Shown here one piece after another: positions 55,572 to 64,000 of a DNA stretch of 64,000 nucleotides (position 1 is the stretch's first letter; the number at the start of each line of letters is the position of its first letter). The notes below the pieces were generated by a model, which was given only the letters and a program-made list of their open reading frames with translations, did no database searches and had not been told where the DNA came from. This DNA is from Rivularia sp. MS3 (GTDB lineage: Bacteria > Cyanobacteriota > Cyanobacteriia > Cyanobacteriales > Nostocaceae), in assembly GCA_019192545.1 (NCBI GenBank), contig JAHCMI010000015.1:62001-126000 (forward strand), in the 5' to 3' direction. A program made the position numbers and the translations under genes.

Positions 55572-56684
55572 ATGTACGATTGTATTATCGTTGGCGCGGG
55601 TCCTGCTGGTGGAAGTGCTGCCTATCATTTAGCAAAACAAGGACGTTCGGTACTCATTTTAGAAAGAGAATCTTTACCAAGATATAAGCCTTGCGGTGGT
55701 GGAGTATCCCCCGCGATCGCTCAATGGTTTGACTTTGATTTTAGTCCGGCAATTTCGCAGAAGGTTGACACCATTAAGTTCACTTGGAAAAAGGGAGATC
55801 CTGTAGAAACGAAGATACAGACCATAGAACCAGTATGGATGGTACAGCGAGATGTTTTTGACCATTTTTTAATTCAGCAAGCTCAGAAACAAGGTGCCGA
55901 ACTTAAGGATAGTACTGAAGTCAAATCTATTGAATTTAAAGGTGACCATTGGGAAGTAAATACAGCAAATGGCACTTTTAGTGCAAGTTATCTAATTGCA
56001 GCAGATGGTGCGACAGGTCCGATGTCGAAATGGCTTGGTTTCAAAGAACCCAAGCGTCGTTTAGCCGCAGCTTTGGAAGCACCTACTGCCTCGGGACAAG
56101 ATAAATCTAAGATTCAGTTTGAATTTGGAACGATAAAAAACGGTTATATCTGGAGCTTCCCTAAAGCTGATGGTGTATCTATTGGTGCTACAACCTTCCT
56201 TGGTGGAGAACCTGGTAACTTCACGAAAATTTTTAAAGATTGTAGTTCTATGTTCGGCATTGATGTCAATGCTTGCAAAGAGTATACCCATCCTGTATGT
56301 GTATGGAATGGAAATAAAACGCTGCACGCTCAAAACGCAGTTTTAGCTGGAGAAGCAGCTTGTGTAGTTGACCCGATGACAGCTGAGGGTATTCGCCCCT
56401 CTATTTTTAGCGGTATGAAAGCTGCTGAGGCCGTTAACAAAGCTGTTGGTGGTGATACTAACGCTTTGGAAAAATATACTGAAATAATGAACGAAGAATG
56501 GGGCGCTGATATGGCTTGGGCGCAGAAGCTTGCAGGGGCATTTTACCGCTTCCCAGGTGTTGGTTACAAAGCAGGTGTAAAACGTCCTACTGGTAGCCAA
56601 ATTATGGGTCAAATTTTATGCGGGCAACTGCGTTACGGTGATGTTGTAGGTCGTGCCCTTAAACGTTTAGTTCCTTTCGGATAA
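55572..56684 (+). CDS. Geranylgeranyl-reductase-family FAD-dependent oxidoreductase
   Basis: 370 residues. The FAD-binding start is CIIVGAGPAGGSAAYHLAKQ, followed by RYKPCGGGVSPAIAQWF, the PCGGG motif of the geranylgeranyl reductase family, and a second flavin block, VLAGEAACVVDPMTAEGIRP. The family reduces isoprenoid double bonds, for example in chlorophyll and tocopherol side chains or archaeal lipids. It is shorter than cyanobacterial ChlP (about 405 residues) and starts differently, so it is probably a second reductase of this family and not ChlP itself. GAGG lies before the ATG, and a perfect terminator follows. Confidence 0.87.
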   Translation: MYDCIIVGAGPAGGSAAYHLAKQGRSVLILERESLPRYKPCGGGVSPAIAQWFDFDFSPAISQKVDTIKFTWKKGDPVETKIQTIEPVWMVQRDVFDHFLIQQAQKQGAELKDSTEVKSIEFKGDHWEVNTANGTFSASYLIAADGATGPMSKWLGFKEPKRRLAAALEAPTASGQDKSKIQFEFGTIKNGYIWSFPKADGVSIGATTFLGGEPGNFTKIFKDCSSMFGIDVNACKEYTHPVCVWNGNKTLHAQNAVLAGEAACVVDPMTAEGIRPSIFSGMKAAEAVNKAVGGDTNALEKYTEIMNEEWGADMAWAQKLAGAFYRFPGVGYKAGVKRPTGSQIMGQILCGQLRYGDVVGRALKRLVPFG

Positions 56685-57027
56685 TTAGCTTTTAGCCAGG
56701 AATATATGCAATCTGGTTCCTAGCATCTGAGTAGGAACCTTTTTTTAATGATGATTATGGCTACTCTATATTTTTGAAGAATTTTTGGGATGGGCTTATA
56801 GCTCGTCCCATTTTTACAGGAATGGGCGTAATTTTCACAATACTGCGTTGGTACGTGATATGAAATTCCTATTTTATTTATCAATAAATATAGCGAATTT
56901 CAGTTGAGTCCAATACACTTGAAACCTTACTCCCTCCTATGTCCTCTGGACACCCCTCTTTGCTATTTTGGAGAGGGGAAGGGGAGTATTTTCGTGTATT
57001 CCATCAAGCTTGAAAACCGCTATAACT
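56685..57027. other. Spacer with the reductase terminator
   Basis: 343 bases between converging genes. After the terminator at 56715-56746 there is a pyrimidine/purine-rich stretch (about 56930-56985) without coding signal. Confidence 0.5.
56715..56746 (+). terminator. Rho-independent terminator
   Basis: GGTTCCTA (56715-56722) and TAGGAACC (56732-56739) pair perfectly around a 9-base loop and are followed by seven T. Confidence 0.9.
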
Positions 57028-57903
57028 TTAAACGAGACTAACTTGACTGATGACTAAATACAAAGCAACTGCGGTTATTCCCATGCAGAATATCCCCGCA
57101 ACACCCGCCAAAGGTTTTTGATTTTTGCCTGTTATCCATTCAGATGAATCAGTGTAATCAATCAAGCCAAGTGTATCAATACTCGCTATACACCATACCC
57201 AACCCGCGTGTAGTCCCCAGGCCATGCCCAAGCTGCCATTATCGGCAAACCTTGCTAAGACTAAAACTATTCCCATTAAAAATAATCCTGGAAGTTGGGG
57301 AATTGTTTCTTTCTGTTCCCAAACTAAATGCAATAATGCAAAAATTAAACTGGAAATTATTGCGGCTATCCAAACTGAATAAACTTGTTGGAGTTGAGTA
57401 AAAAGAAAACCCCGAAACACTAGTTCTTCGATACCACCTACTAATAACGCCACTAATAATATAGAAGATATTGTTGATGAAACAGATTTTAAATTCGATA
57501 GTTGTAACTTACACAAACCAAAATATAGTTGGCAACCGAATATAAAAGCTAAACTTACAACTCCCCCAACGAACCCTAAAAAAAGCGAGTATAAAGTTGA
57601 AAAATTTCCTACCCAACCATAATTTGCAAAAGATTCATCAGTTAGCAAATTAGTCAAAAATAACATTAAAGGAGCCAGTAAATAAAGGGAAGTTACTAAA
57701 GTAATTTTCTGCTGTGGTTCTAAAGGTTCCTTCGGTGTCCAATGCAACAGTTTTGTCAAAATGAACGCTATTGGCAACCAACATAGTATCCAAGTAACAA
57801 AAAAGGCGATCGCAACAATTAAAGCGGGTGCATTTTCCCATTCTGAAACTGAATTACCGCCAAAATATTCAAATAAATCGGTCGAAATAAACGAAAAAAA
57901 CAC
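57028..57903 (-). CDS. CPBP family intramembrane glutamic endopeptidase
   Basis: 291 residues with about eight membrane segments. The three family motifs are present: GGIEELVFRGFLFTQLQ near 160 (EExxxR), SSLIFALLHLVWEQ near 188 (catalytic His), and WGLHAGWVW near 230 (HxxxW/N region). Members (CAAX protease/Rce1-like, bacteriocin-processing Abi) cleave within membranes; specificity is unknown. The gene is transcribed alone on the minus strand. Confidence 0.9.
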   Translation of the reverse strand: MFFSFISTDLFEYFGGNSVSEWENAPALIVAIAFFVTWILCWLPIAFILTKLLHWTPKEPLEPQQKITLVTSLYLLAPLMLFLTNLLTDESFANYGWVGNFSTLYSLFLGFVGGVVSLAFIFGCQLYFGLCKLQLSNLKSVSSTISSILLVALLVGGIEELVFRGFLFTQLQQVYSVWIAAIISSLIFALLHLVWEQKETIPQLPGLFLMGIVLVLARFADNGSLGMAWGLHAGWVWCIASIDTLGLIDYTDSSEWITGKNQKPLAGVAGIFCMGITAVALYLVISQVSLV

Positions 57904-58219
57904 AACAAAATAATCGAAGCAGGCTATATATTTATTTTCAGAGATAAAAAAAGTCGAATTTAGTACGGAACTACAGAAAAGAGAAGCATCAATTGCATCA
58001 ACACTTCTCTCTTACCTTATAAGTAAGACTCGCAATTGAATTGCTTATCTTAATATTTTTCAATCAAATGCCCAAAAAATTCCAGATGAATACAATAGTT
58101 TCGGCATATTTTCTTGTTCCAAATTAATCGGACAAGTTGCCAAAACAACTATTTATCTATAGGTGCGGGGACAAGTCATAAAACCTGTTTTCTTAACTTA
58201 TCCCTGCCATAAGAAAAAC
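57904..58219. other. Spacer between cyAbrB and the CPBP gene
   Basis: 316 AT-rich bases. Near 57968-58009 AGAGAAGCATCAATTG and CACTTCTCTCTTAC can form a loose hairpin. No gene. Confidence 0.45.
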
Positions 58220-58645
58220 TTACTCTTCTTCTTCTAAATCTTCATCAGAATCTTCATCAGTTTGACTTGCACCGTCAACTTGAATGAGGTGAATGTGCTT
58301 GTATCCTAACTTAATTTCAAACTCATCACCGGATTTTAAACCCATTGCTTTGGTATATGTAGCACCAATAACAATTTGACCGTTTTGATGAACGCTAACT
58401 CTATATGTCGGTTCGCGTCCTCGACCATCTTTTGGTGTTTCAGGACTCAAGGGAATTCCCCTAGCCGATAACAAAGCATCGTAAAAATCTGTCAGATTTA
58501 CTCGTACCTGACCATTCTTAGTAGTAGTGTAATAACCGCACTGCTTTGCTCTTTCTCGTCTTGGTAAATTCGATAGTTCTTTGACTTTTGCAAGCAGTGT
58601 TTTTCCTGTTAATGGCGCTGTTGCTGTTTCACTCATTACACTCAA
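58220..58645 (-). CDS. AbrB-like transcriptional regulator (cyAbrB family)
   Basis: 141 residues. LTGKTLLAKVKELSNLPRRE near 16 and AKQCGYYTTTKNGQVRVNLT near 38 are typical of cyAbrB. The DNA-binding part lies C-terminal: TYRVSVHQNGQIVIGATYTK and AMGLKSGDEFEIKLGYKHIH near 88-125. An acidic tail (DEDSDEDLEEEE) follows. cyAbrB proteins are abundant regulators of nitrogen and carbon metabolism, hydrogenase and, in Anabaena (CalA), hetR expression. Which paralogue this is cannot be decided here, though the sequence is of the CalA/cyAbrB1 type. Confidence 0.9.
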   Translation of the reverse strand: MSVMSETATAPLTGKTLLAKVKELSNLPRRERAKQCGYYTTTKNGQVRVNLTDFYDALLSARGIPLSPETPKDGRGREPTYRVSVHQNGQIVIGATYTKAMGLKSGDEFEIKLGYKHIHLIQVDGASQTDEDSDEDLEEEE

Positions 58646-60076
58646 ATTTTCCTTAATCTATGCTTTCGCGATCAATAATGCAGTTTTATGCCTAGCCTAA
58701 AGGCGATTTTTTGACATTCTTACATCAAACTTTTTCGGACTTTAACTATGCCTCAATTCCTGCTTATCTAATTCTAAAAGAAACATGTTTATGGTTTTCC
58801 ACAACATTTTACTCATAAATTAGCTTAGTAGGGCAAATAGTTTCAGCAATCTTACATAGCTTTAGCCCATGTTTACTTCTGCCAGATGAATTTTTTTTTC
58901 ACTCGGCTTTAAACAAAGCTAATTAACTGTAATTTACTTTTGCAAACTACGCTAGCCTGCTATTTAAATGAGAAAGCAGACACGACAGAAGTTAGCAGGT
59001 AATTTATTTGCGGCTCAAGTCTTTTAGACATTAAGAGTTGTAGGATTTTCCCTAACATTACTCTATGACTTAAGACAGCATAGTTAATGAAGCAGGGTTT
59101 ATGAGGATAAACCCTTTTATACTGCCTTCTAGTGACAAAAATTTTTATGTCCCTAGATTACAAAGAAACAAAGCTATAGCTACCGCAGTTGTACGGCAAT
59201 TTATTATAGTTTTGTTTCCTCATAATTTTATATTAAATACTAACATGGACTAATAATAGCAAAATTATTGTTTAAGTTTTAATTATTTTTACAATAATGC
59301 TTTTATTTAATGTTCTGTTCCAAAGGGGGTAGGTGTTGGTATGATAATTTTATAAAAATTCATCTCTATTGTATTCATATTTTTGATCTGATTGTTACAT
59401 ATCCCACTTTCACAGAATATTCATCTCTGTAAGGCGACTCTTATGTACAAGTCTTCTGACAAGCAAATGTGATATCGGAAGTGTTAATCAATTGCTTCAA
59501 GTCTTCCATAATAATCTTGAAAATTACTTTAGTAAACAGGAAGTATAAAGGTTTTTTAGTTTAGAGGTGATTAAGGATGGTGCGGTAGTTGAACTATGAA
59601 GCAGTTGTAACCTATTTGTAAATTTGAATAAATATTGAAAACTGCGATTCAAAGATTTTTGTTAAGAGTCTTGTTTTTACGCTTCGGAAAGCAAAATATC
59701 CTTATAAAACTTCTGGCAAGGGTTAACTTATATTAATGATTCTGTTTCAGCTTTAGGGTTGTTCCACAGAAAAAAGTAGATAATACGTAACGAATAAGCC
59801 GCAAACAGAAAGATTCTACTTTGATATTCTGTGAGAATGTTACGATAGCGGGCGTTACCTACTTCATTTGCTGCCCCTAAGAAGAATACCGGGGAAATTT
59901 TTACACTTATCCCATCGGGGTCATATAATAGATTCTCTTTGATGATTATTCGATGTTAAGTAGCTATTTAAATTGGAGCAGTGAGAGGATAAGCTGCTGT
60001 GAGGAAGGCTAACTACTAGATTAAAATTGATTTGCTTGGGCAAGCAAGGGTAGAAAATTAAAATCGAAGGGGCAAA
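58646..60076. other. Long gene-free stretch between cyAbrB and sdhB
   Basis: 1431 AT-rich bases between divergent genes. One plus-strand terminator-like hairpin at 59093-59119 stands without an assigned gene. I saw no coding sequence. Confidence 0.5.
59093..59119 (+). terminator. Orphan terminator-like hairpin
   Basis: AGGGTTTA and TAAACCCT pair perfectly around TGAGGA, followed by TTTTAT on the plus strand. No gene ends upstream on this strand for more than 2 kb, so a small RNA from the cyAbrB upstream region is possible. Confidence 0.5.
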
Positions 60077-61087
60077 ATGAAAGTTAATTTTAAAGTTATT
60101 CGACAAAATCCGAAAATATCTCCTACGGTTCAAACTTATCTTTTGGAGGTAGAAGAGGGTAATACAATCCTTGATTGTCTAAATCGAATTAAATGGGAGC
60201 AAGATGGAACTTTAGCATTTCGTAAAAATTGCCGCAATACAATTTGTGGTAGTTGTGCTATCCGCATTAACGGGCGCTCAGCTTTAGCTTGTAAGGAAAA
60301 TGTTGGCAGCGAAATTGCTCGATTTGCATCACACATATCCGAGGAGAATCGAGAAAATTCTATTCCAGAAATTACTATTGCTCCGTTGGGTAATATGCCT
60401 GTACTAAAAGATTTAATTGTTGATATGAAGGGTTTCTGGAACAACTTAGAAACTGTTTCTCCTTATGTCAGCACTGCTGCGAGAAAAGTGCCAGAGCGAG
60501 AGTTTTTACAAACACCAGAAGAAAGAGAGCAGTTAGAAGAAACTGGTAATTGTATTATGTGTGGTGCTTGTTATTCTGAGTGCAATGCATTGGAAGTGAA
60601 TCCGGATTTTGTCGGTCCCCATGCCCTTGCCAAAGCTTATCGAATGGTAGAAGATAAGCGCGACTCGGAAACTGAAATTCGTTTAGAAAAATACAACGAA
60701 GGAACTAAAGGAGTTTGGGGTTGCACTCGTTGTTATTATTGCAACAGTGTATGTCCGATGGAAGTTGCACCTTTAGATAAAATTAGCAAAATTAAGCAGT
60801 CTCTTTTGCAGAAGAAAGAAGCAAGCGATAGCCGTTCGATTCGTCATCGTAAGGTATTGATAGACTTAGTTAAAGAAGGTGGCTGGATTGACGAGAGACA
60901 ATTTGGCTTGCAGGTTGTAGGTAATTATTTTAAAGACATCAAAGGTTTATTAAGTATTGCTCCTCTTGGCTTGCGAATGATGAGTAAGAGTAAATTTCCT
61001 TTGAATTTTGAACCTTCTCAAGGAGTCAAGCAGGTTCGTTCTTTGATGGAAGCTGTTGAACGAGAAAAAGCTGTTAAGGGCGAGTAA
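60077..61087 (+). CDS. sdhB: Succinate dehydrogenase/fumarate reductase iron-sulfur subunit
   Basis: 336 residues. It carries electrons from the flavoprotein SdhA to quinone. The 2Fe-2S domain has CRNTICGSCAIRINGRSALA plus C near 55-75. The C-terminal domain has CIMCGACYSEC near 158 and CTRCYYCNSVCP near 217 for the 4Fe-4S and 3Fe-4S clusters; the second motif reads CTRCYYC. It is longer than the 240-residue proteobacterial form because of a C-terminal extension usual in cyanobacteria. No sdhA lies nearby, which also fits cyanobacteria. Confidence 0.94.
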   Translation: MKVNFKVIRQNPKISPTVQTYLLEVEEGNTILDCLNRIKWEQDGTLAFRKNCRNTICGSCAIRINGRSALACKENVGSEIARFASHISEENRENSIPEITIAPLGNMPVLKDLIVDMKGFWNNLETVSPYVSTAARKVPEREFLQTPEEREQLEETGNCIMCGACYSECNALEVNPDFVGPHALAKAYRMVEDKRDSETEIRLEKYNEGTKGVWGCTRCYYCNSVCPMEVAPLDKISKIKQSLLQKKEASDSRSIRHRKVLIDLVKEGGWIDERQFGLQVVGNYFKDIKGLLSIAPLGLRMMSKSKFPLNFEPSQGVKQVRSLMEAVEREKAVKGE

Positions 61088-61114
61088 TAAAAAATGTAAC
61101 CTAATATTTATAGT

Positions 61115-61147
61115 CGTAGGGTGTGTTGTCCCATCGCGCAGCGCACC
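61115..61147. repeat. Dispersed repeat of the GTAGGGTGTGT...CGCACC type
   Basis: CGTAGGGTGTGTTGTCCC followed by ATCGCGCAGCGCACC. A relative of 40516-40548. It lies directly before, and partly inside the open frame of, the next gene. Confidence 0.65.
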
Positions 61148-61185
61148 AGTTAAGTTTTGATTTTAAAGGATTAATAAATACCATA

Positions 61186-61692
61186 TTGTATAAATACGTC
61201 GGTGCGGAAGAAATTCGAGAAACAACAGCACATCTACCACCAGGAAGTAGAATTTTATCAATAAACCATATTGACAATTGGATTAGAGAAACCAAACAAC
61301 AGGTAGATGTTTGGGGATTAATTGCAGCTACTTTTGTTATAGACTGCGAAGGTTATTTAAGAATTGCCGATAGACACTCGGAGCATATTGCTTGTGCTGG
61401 CGGTAAGCCGGTGCTATCAGCTGGAGAAATATTTTTTCAAAAATTCAACAATGACTTAGAAGTAGCTGAAATTACCAACCAATCAACGGGCTTTTGTTCC
61501 GAGCCAGAATCTTGGCATTATGTAGCCAAAGCACTTAATTTAATCAAGATTTCCTACCCGCGTTCATTTAGTATTGAATTTATTTTTCGGCGCTGTTTTG
61601 CTTGCAGTCAAATAAATATTGTTAAAGATAATATCTTTATTTGCTCAGTTTGTAAGGCGAAGCTTCCTCAAAAGTGGAATTTTGACCAATGA
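61186..61692 (+). CDS. Unknown protein with C-terminal zinc-ribbon-like motif
   Basis: 168 residues if it starts at TTG 61186. The open frame extends back to 61123, but those 21 codons come from the dispersed repeat at 61115-61147 and its flank. Motifs: EIRETTAHLPPGSRILSI, FVIDCEGYLRIADRHSEHIA plus CAGGKPVLSAGEI, and STGFCSEPESW. The end has CFACSQINIVKDNIFICSVC, two CxxC pairs 12 residues apart, as in a zinc ribbon. I recall similar bacterial hypothetical proteins but no function. The lack of an ATG and the repeat at the 5' end suggest the start may have been altered. Confidence 0.65.
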   Translation: MYKYVGAEEIRETTAHLPPGSRILSINHIDNWIRETKQQVDVWGLIAATFVIDCEGYLRIADRHSEHIACAGGKPVLSAGEIFFQKFNNDLEVAEITNQSTGFCSEPESWHYVAKALNLIKISYPRSFSIEFIFRRCFACSQINIVKDNIFICSVCKAKLPQKWNFDQ

Positions 61693-61725
61693 CAACTTAA
61701 TATATTTTGTCAAAAATAATTTTTT

Positions 61726-62755
61726 ATGACTTCTCGGGATAAATTAATTAAAATAGCTGATATTAAAGCAGCAGCAAAACGTCTCGAAGGAATTGCTCAT
61801 CGCACCCCAGTTTTGACTTCGACAACGGTAAATCAAATTACAAAAAGTCAAGTATTTTTCAAATGCGAAAACTTCCAGCGCACGGGTTCTTTTAAATTTC
61901 GCGGTGCCTACAATGCACTTTCACAACTATCTGAATCACAAAAACAAAAAGGTGTGCTGGCTTTTTCATCGGGAAATCATGCTCAAGGAATTGCACTTGC
62001 AGGAAAATTACTTAACATTCCTACCACAGTAGTGATGCCAGAAAATGCCCCCGCAGTCAAACAAACAGCAACTCACGGCTATGGTGCCCAAGTAATTTTG
62101 TATAATCCAAAACAAATTACTAGAGAAGAACTAGCGCTTTCTTTATCAAGAGAAAAAGATTTAAAAATTATTCCTCCTTTCGATCATCCTCACATAATTG
62201 CGGGGCAAGGAACAACAGCTTTAGAACTAATTCAAGAAATCGGAGAATTAGATTTATTATTGGTTTGCTGCGGTGGTGGTGGATTAATTTCCGGTTGTTC
62301 TATCATTACTAAAGCACTTTTACCAAATTGTCGCATCATTGGAGTTGAACCCGCACAAGCTGATGATGCAGCTCGCTCTTTTCACTCCAAAACTCTGCAA
62401 ATTGTGCATAATCCAGATACTATTGCTGATGGTGCGAGAACCCCAAGTTTGGGAAAAATAACTTTCCCGTTGGTATTAAAATATGTTGACGATATGGTGA
62501 GGCAGCGCAGTCTTGGGGGTTTCCCCCATGAGCGACTGCCGAACCCGAAGGGTAACAGTATCGGAACAAGCAATTATTCGCACCATGTTATTTATTTGGG
62601 AAAGATTAAAAATAGTTGTTGAGCCTACGGGAGTTTTGGCAGCAGCAGCTTTGTTGCAAGGCGCAGTCAAAAATCCAGGTGCGAAAATTGGTGTAATTAT
62701 TAGTGGTGGAAATGTTGATTTGGCGAACTTGTTTAAGTTGTTTTCCGATATTTAA
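61726..62755 (+). pseudogene. PLP-dependent threonine/serine dehydratase-like gene, broken by a 55-bp repeat
   Basis: Residues 1-258 (61726-62497) are a normal fold-type II PLP enzyme: ENFQRTGSFKFRGAYNAL with the Schiff-base Lys near 53, SSGNHAQGIALA near 79, and the phosphate loop CCGGGGLISGC near 180. After KYVDDMV the frame enters a repeat and ends at 62622. The missing end (VTVSEQAIIRTMLFIWERLK, then VEPTGVLAAAALLQGA and IISGGNVDL) is in another frame to 62755. Removing 62498-62552 restores one continuous reading frame. Relatives are threonine ammonia-lyase, threo-3-hydroxyaspartate dehydratase and serine racemase. The truncated product lacks part of the catalytic domain and is probably inactive. 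Confidence 0.87.
62498..62552. mobile_element. Small dispersed palindromic repeat inserted in the dehydratase gene
   Basis: 55 bases. The core GGCAGCGCAGTCTTGGGGG, TTT, CCCCCATGAGCGACTGCC (62501-62540) folds into a hairpin with GGGGG/CCCCC and GGCAG/CTGCC arms, followed by GAACCCGAAGGG. It is of the small dispersed repeat type described in Nostoc and relatives. Its length (1 mod 3) shifts the frame. Confidence 0.85.
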
Positions 62756-62793
62756 TGTTTTGAAAGGATAAACTTATCAAGTAATACAGCAGC

Positions 62794-63339
62794 TTATTTA
62801 TTTTTCTTAATTTTACTTAACCAAATCACAGTATCTTCTAAACCAAGTGCAATTTCGCTTCCTAATGTTTCGATATATATTAGTCCATCGCTCACTGTCA
62901 AACCTCTGATGGGATACCATGTATTTCGTATGCGAATCAGAAGTTCTAATTGAATTACCCTACCCTCAATCTGCCGACGATATTTCCACCAAGTTCGCCA
63001 TAGCATAGCCGCTTTTTGACAATGCATCTGATAACCTGGTGGAATCTGACAGTACTCATACTGATAAAAACCGCGACTATCTATATCCCCCATCAGAAGA
63101 AAATTGTATTCAGCCAATACCTGACTGATTAGTTGCCAGTAATTAGATTTATGTTTAACTAAAAATGGATTTAATGTACGTTCTAATTTGGTAGTGGCAA
63201 TTATTCCTTCTTTTTTGGCTGTTAACTGATTGCTTTTATAAACTGCTTCACCCTGTAATACTGAGTTTGCCAATAAAACTTCCTTTTTTTGTATGGATAG
63301 TTTAACAAACTCTCTAATCAAATCAATATCGGATAACAT
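62794..63339 (-). CDS. Conserved-looking protein of unknown function
   Basis: 181 residues. No family recognised and no membrane segment. There is a central aromatic and basic block (YQMHCQKAAMLWRTWWKYRR near 105-124) and a C-terminal beta-rich part (IRIRNTWYPIRGLTVSDGLI, YIETLGSEIALGLEDTVIWL). The tail KIKKNK is basic. The gene lies 100 bases upstream of the end of the ATP-grasp gene's partner region and converges on the broken dehydratase. Possibly co-transcribed with the ATP-grasp gene, whose stop is 100 bases upstream of its start. Confidence 0.65.
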   Translation of the reverse strand: MLSDIDLIREFVKLSIQKKEVLLANSVLQGEAVYKSNQLTAKKEGIIATTKLERTLNPFLVKHKSNYWQLISQVLAEYNFLLMGDIDSRGFYQYEYCQIPPGYQMHCQKAAMLWRTWWKYRRQIEGRVIQLELLIRIRNTWYPIRGLTVSDGLIYIETLGSEIALGLEDTVIWLSKIKKNK

Positions 63340-63439
63340 CGGAAACCAGAGATAATAGTATATGCTATCTTACCCATTCGATTAATTTATCTTTCGTCCG
63401 TATAAATACTTTTGCTGATTGTCCTGTATGTTACTCATA

Positions 63440-64000
63440 TTAGAAATTAACCGCAAATTTATCTTTTGCAAAGGCAATCTTCTCTTCAATGCCAGAAAGT
63501 TTATTTACACTGGCATCAATAGTTTTCAATCGCGGAATCAATCCTTCTTGATTGGCAATTTGTATCGAAAGTCCCGGACGAGCATTCATTTCTAACAATA
63601 GCGGGCCTTTATCTTCATCTAAAACCACATCAATACCGAGATAGCCAAATTCTGTTTTGTCGCATAGTTTGGCAGCCATATCTAGAATAATATCCCAATG
63701 AGGAATCTGGCGATCGCGCAAGGTTGCGTCAGTATCGGGATGCTTTTCTATGTAGCGATTGTTTTGAATAGACGTAAGTGTTTTACCGTTACTAAGGTCG
63801 ATACCCAAGCCCAAACCACCTCTATGTAAATTAGCTTTACCATCAGAAGCTTTTGTGGGCAAACGCAGCATTCCCATCACGGGAACACCTTGATAAACAA
63901 TTACCCGCACATCCGGAACACCTTGATAGGCAATTTCATCAAAAACCGGATCGAACTTTACCGCATATTCAATAATTGTTTTATCGCTTAATCCACCAAG
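63440..64000 (-). CDS. ATP-grasp alpha-L-glutamate ligase-like (RimK-type) protein, C-terminal part
   Basis: The frame is open to the window edge, so the 5' end is outside; at least 186 residues are present (63440 is the end of the stop codon side). Motifs of the family: MLRLPTKASDGKANLHRGGL plus GLGIDLSNGKT, KTEFGYLGIDVVLDEDKGPL and LLEMNARPGLSIQIAN, the last two with the Glu/Asn magnesium ligands. Upstream in the frame, FDPVFDEIAYQGVPDVRVIV continues the fold. Such proteins ligate amino acids to peptides or act in cell-surface synthesis; the acceptor is unknown. Confidence 0.87.
   Translation of the reverse strand, partial: LGGLSDKTIIEYAVKFDPVFDEIAYQGVPDVRVIVYQGVPVMGMLRLPTKASDGKANLHRGGLGLGIDLSNGKTLTSIQNNRYIEKHPDTDATLRDRQIPHWDIILDMAAKLCDKTEFGYLGIDVVLDEDKGPLLLEMNARPGLSIQIANQEGLIPRLKTIDASVNKLSGIEEKIAFAKDKFAVNF

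Noticed and set aside
55572-56684. Assignment as chlP
   Set aside because: About 35 residues shorter than cyanobacterial ChlP and with a different N-terminus. Family membership is clear, but the specific gene is not.

Overview
The window looks like chromosomal DNA of a filamentous, heterocyst-forming cyanobacterium. The evidence is a hetC/hetP pair with a HetR-type palindrome between them, cyAbrB, DUF760 and DpsA genes, a long cyanobacterial-type SdhB, many GCGATCGC (HIP1) octamers, heptamer tandem repeats and small dispersed palindromic repeats. Intergenic DNA is AT-rich and gene density is low, most of all in the first 22 kb. No rRNA, tRNA or CRISPR array was recognised.

Positions 1-12 kb, all on the minus strand, hold a peptide or protein export region. 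It contains the N-terminal part of an RTX (calcium-binding repeat) protein, four tandem genes for one and the same 102-residue double-glycine peptide in a 430-bp perfect repeat, a PpiC/SurA-like protein, a 69-residue protein with a strong ribosome binding site, an HlyD-type membrane fusion protein, a C39-peptidase ABC exporter with an N-terminal cyclic-nucleotide-binding-like domain, and a second PpiC-like protein. The likely logic is that the peptides are made in bulk from one promoter, their leader is cut after Gly-Gly by the C39 domain, and the mature Asp-alternating peptide leaves through ABC/HlyD, with the PpiC-like proteins as foldases. Function and substrate pairing are inferred.

Positions 13-19 kb are the hetP - unknown membrane ORF - hetC region. 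HetC has the same architecture as the exporter at 6.4-9.5 kb, but its ATPase motifs are degenerate while the C39 catalytic residues are kept. A HetR-like palindrome lies between hetC and hetP, and an NtcA-type box lies upstream of hetC.

Positions 19.5-37 kb are mostly housekeeping: a GH116 glycoside hydrolase, hisD, a DUF760 protein, a broken tnpB-only IS, a group 2 sigma factor, carB, a Dps protein, a 2Fe-2S thioredoxin-like protein, an Uma2 relic and uvrB. Positions 37-53 kb mix rpe with accessory genes: a GxRPI-repeat protein, a subtilase, two stand-alone DUF4347 proteins, an NB-ARC/TPR STAND protein, a serpin lipoprotein, an AI-2E family permease, an LCP protein and an alpha/beta hydrolase. 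Positions 53-64 kb hold a thioredoxin-like protein, pyrH-frr, a geranylgeranyl-reductase-like flavoprotein, a CPBP protease, cyAbrB, sdhB, a zinc-ribbon-like unknown, a PLP dehydratase gene broken by a 55-bp dispersed repeat, an unknown gene and a truncated ATP-grasp ligase gene.
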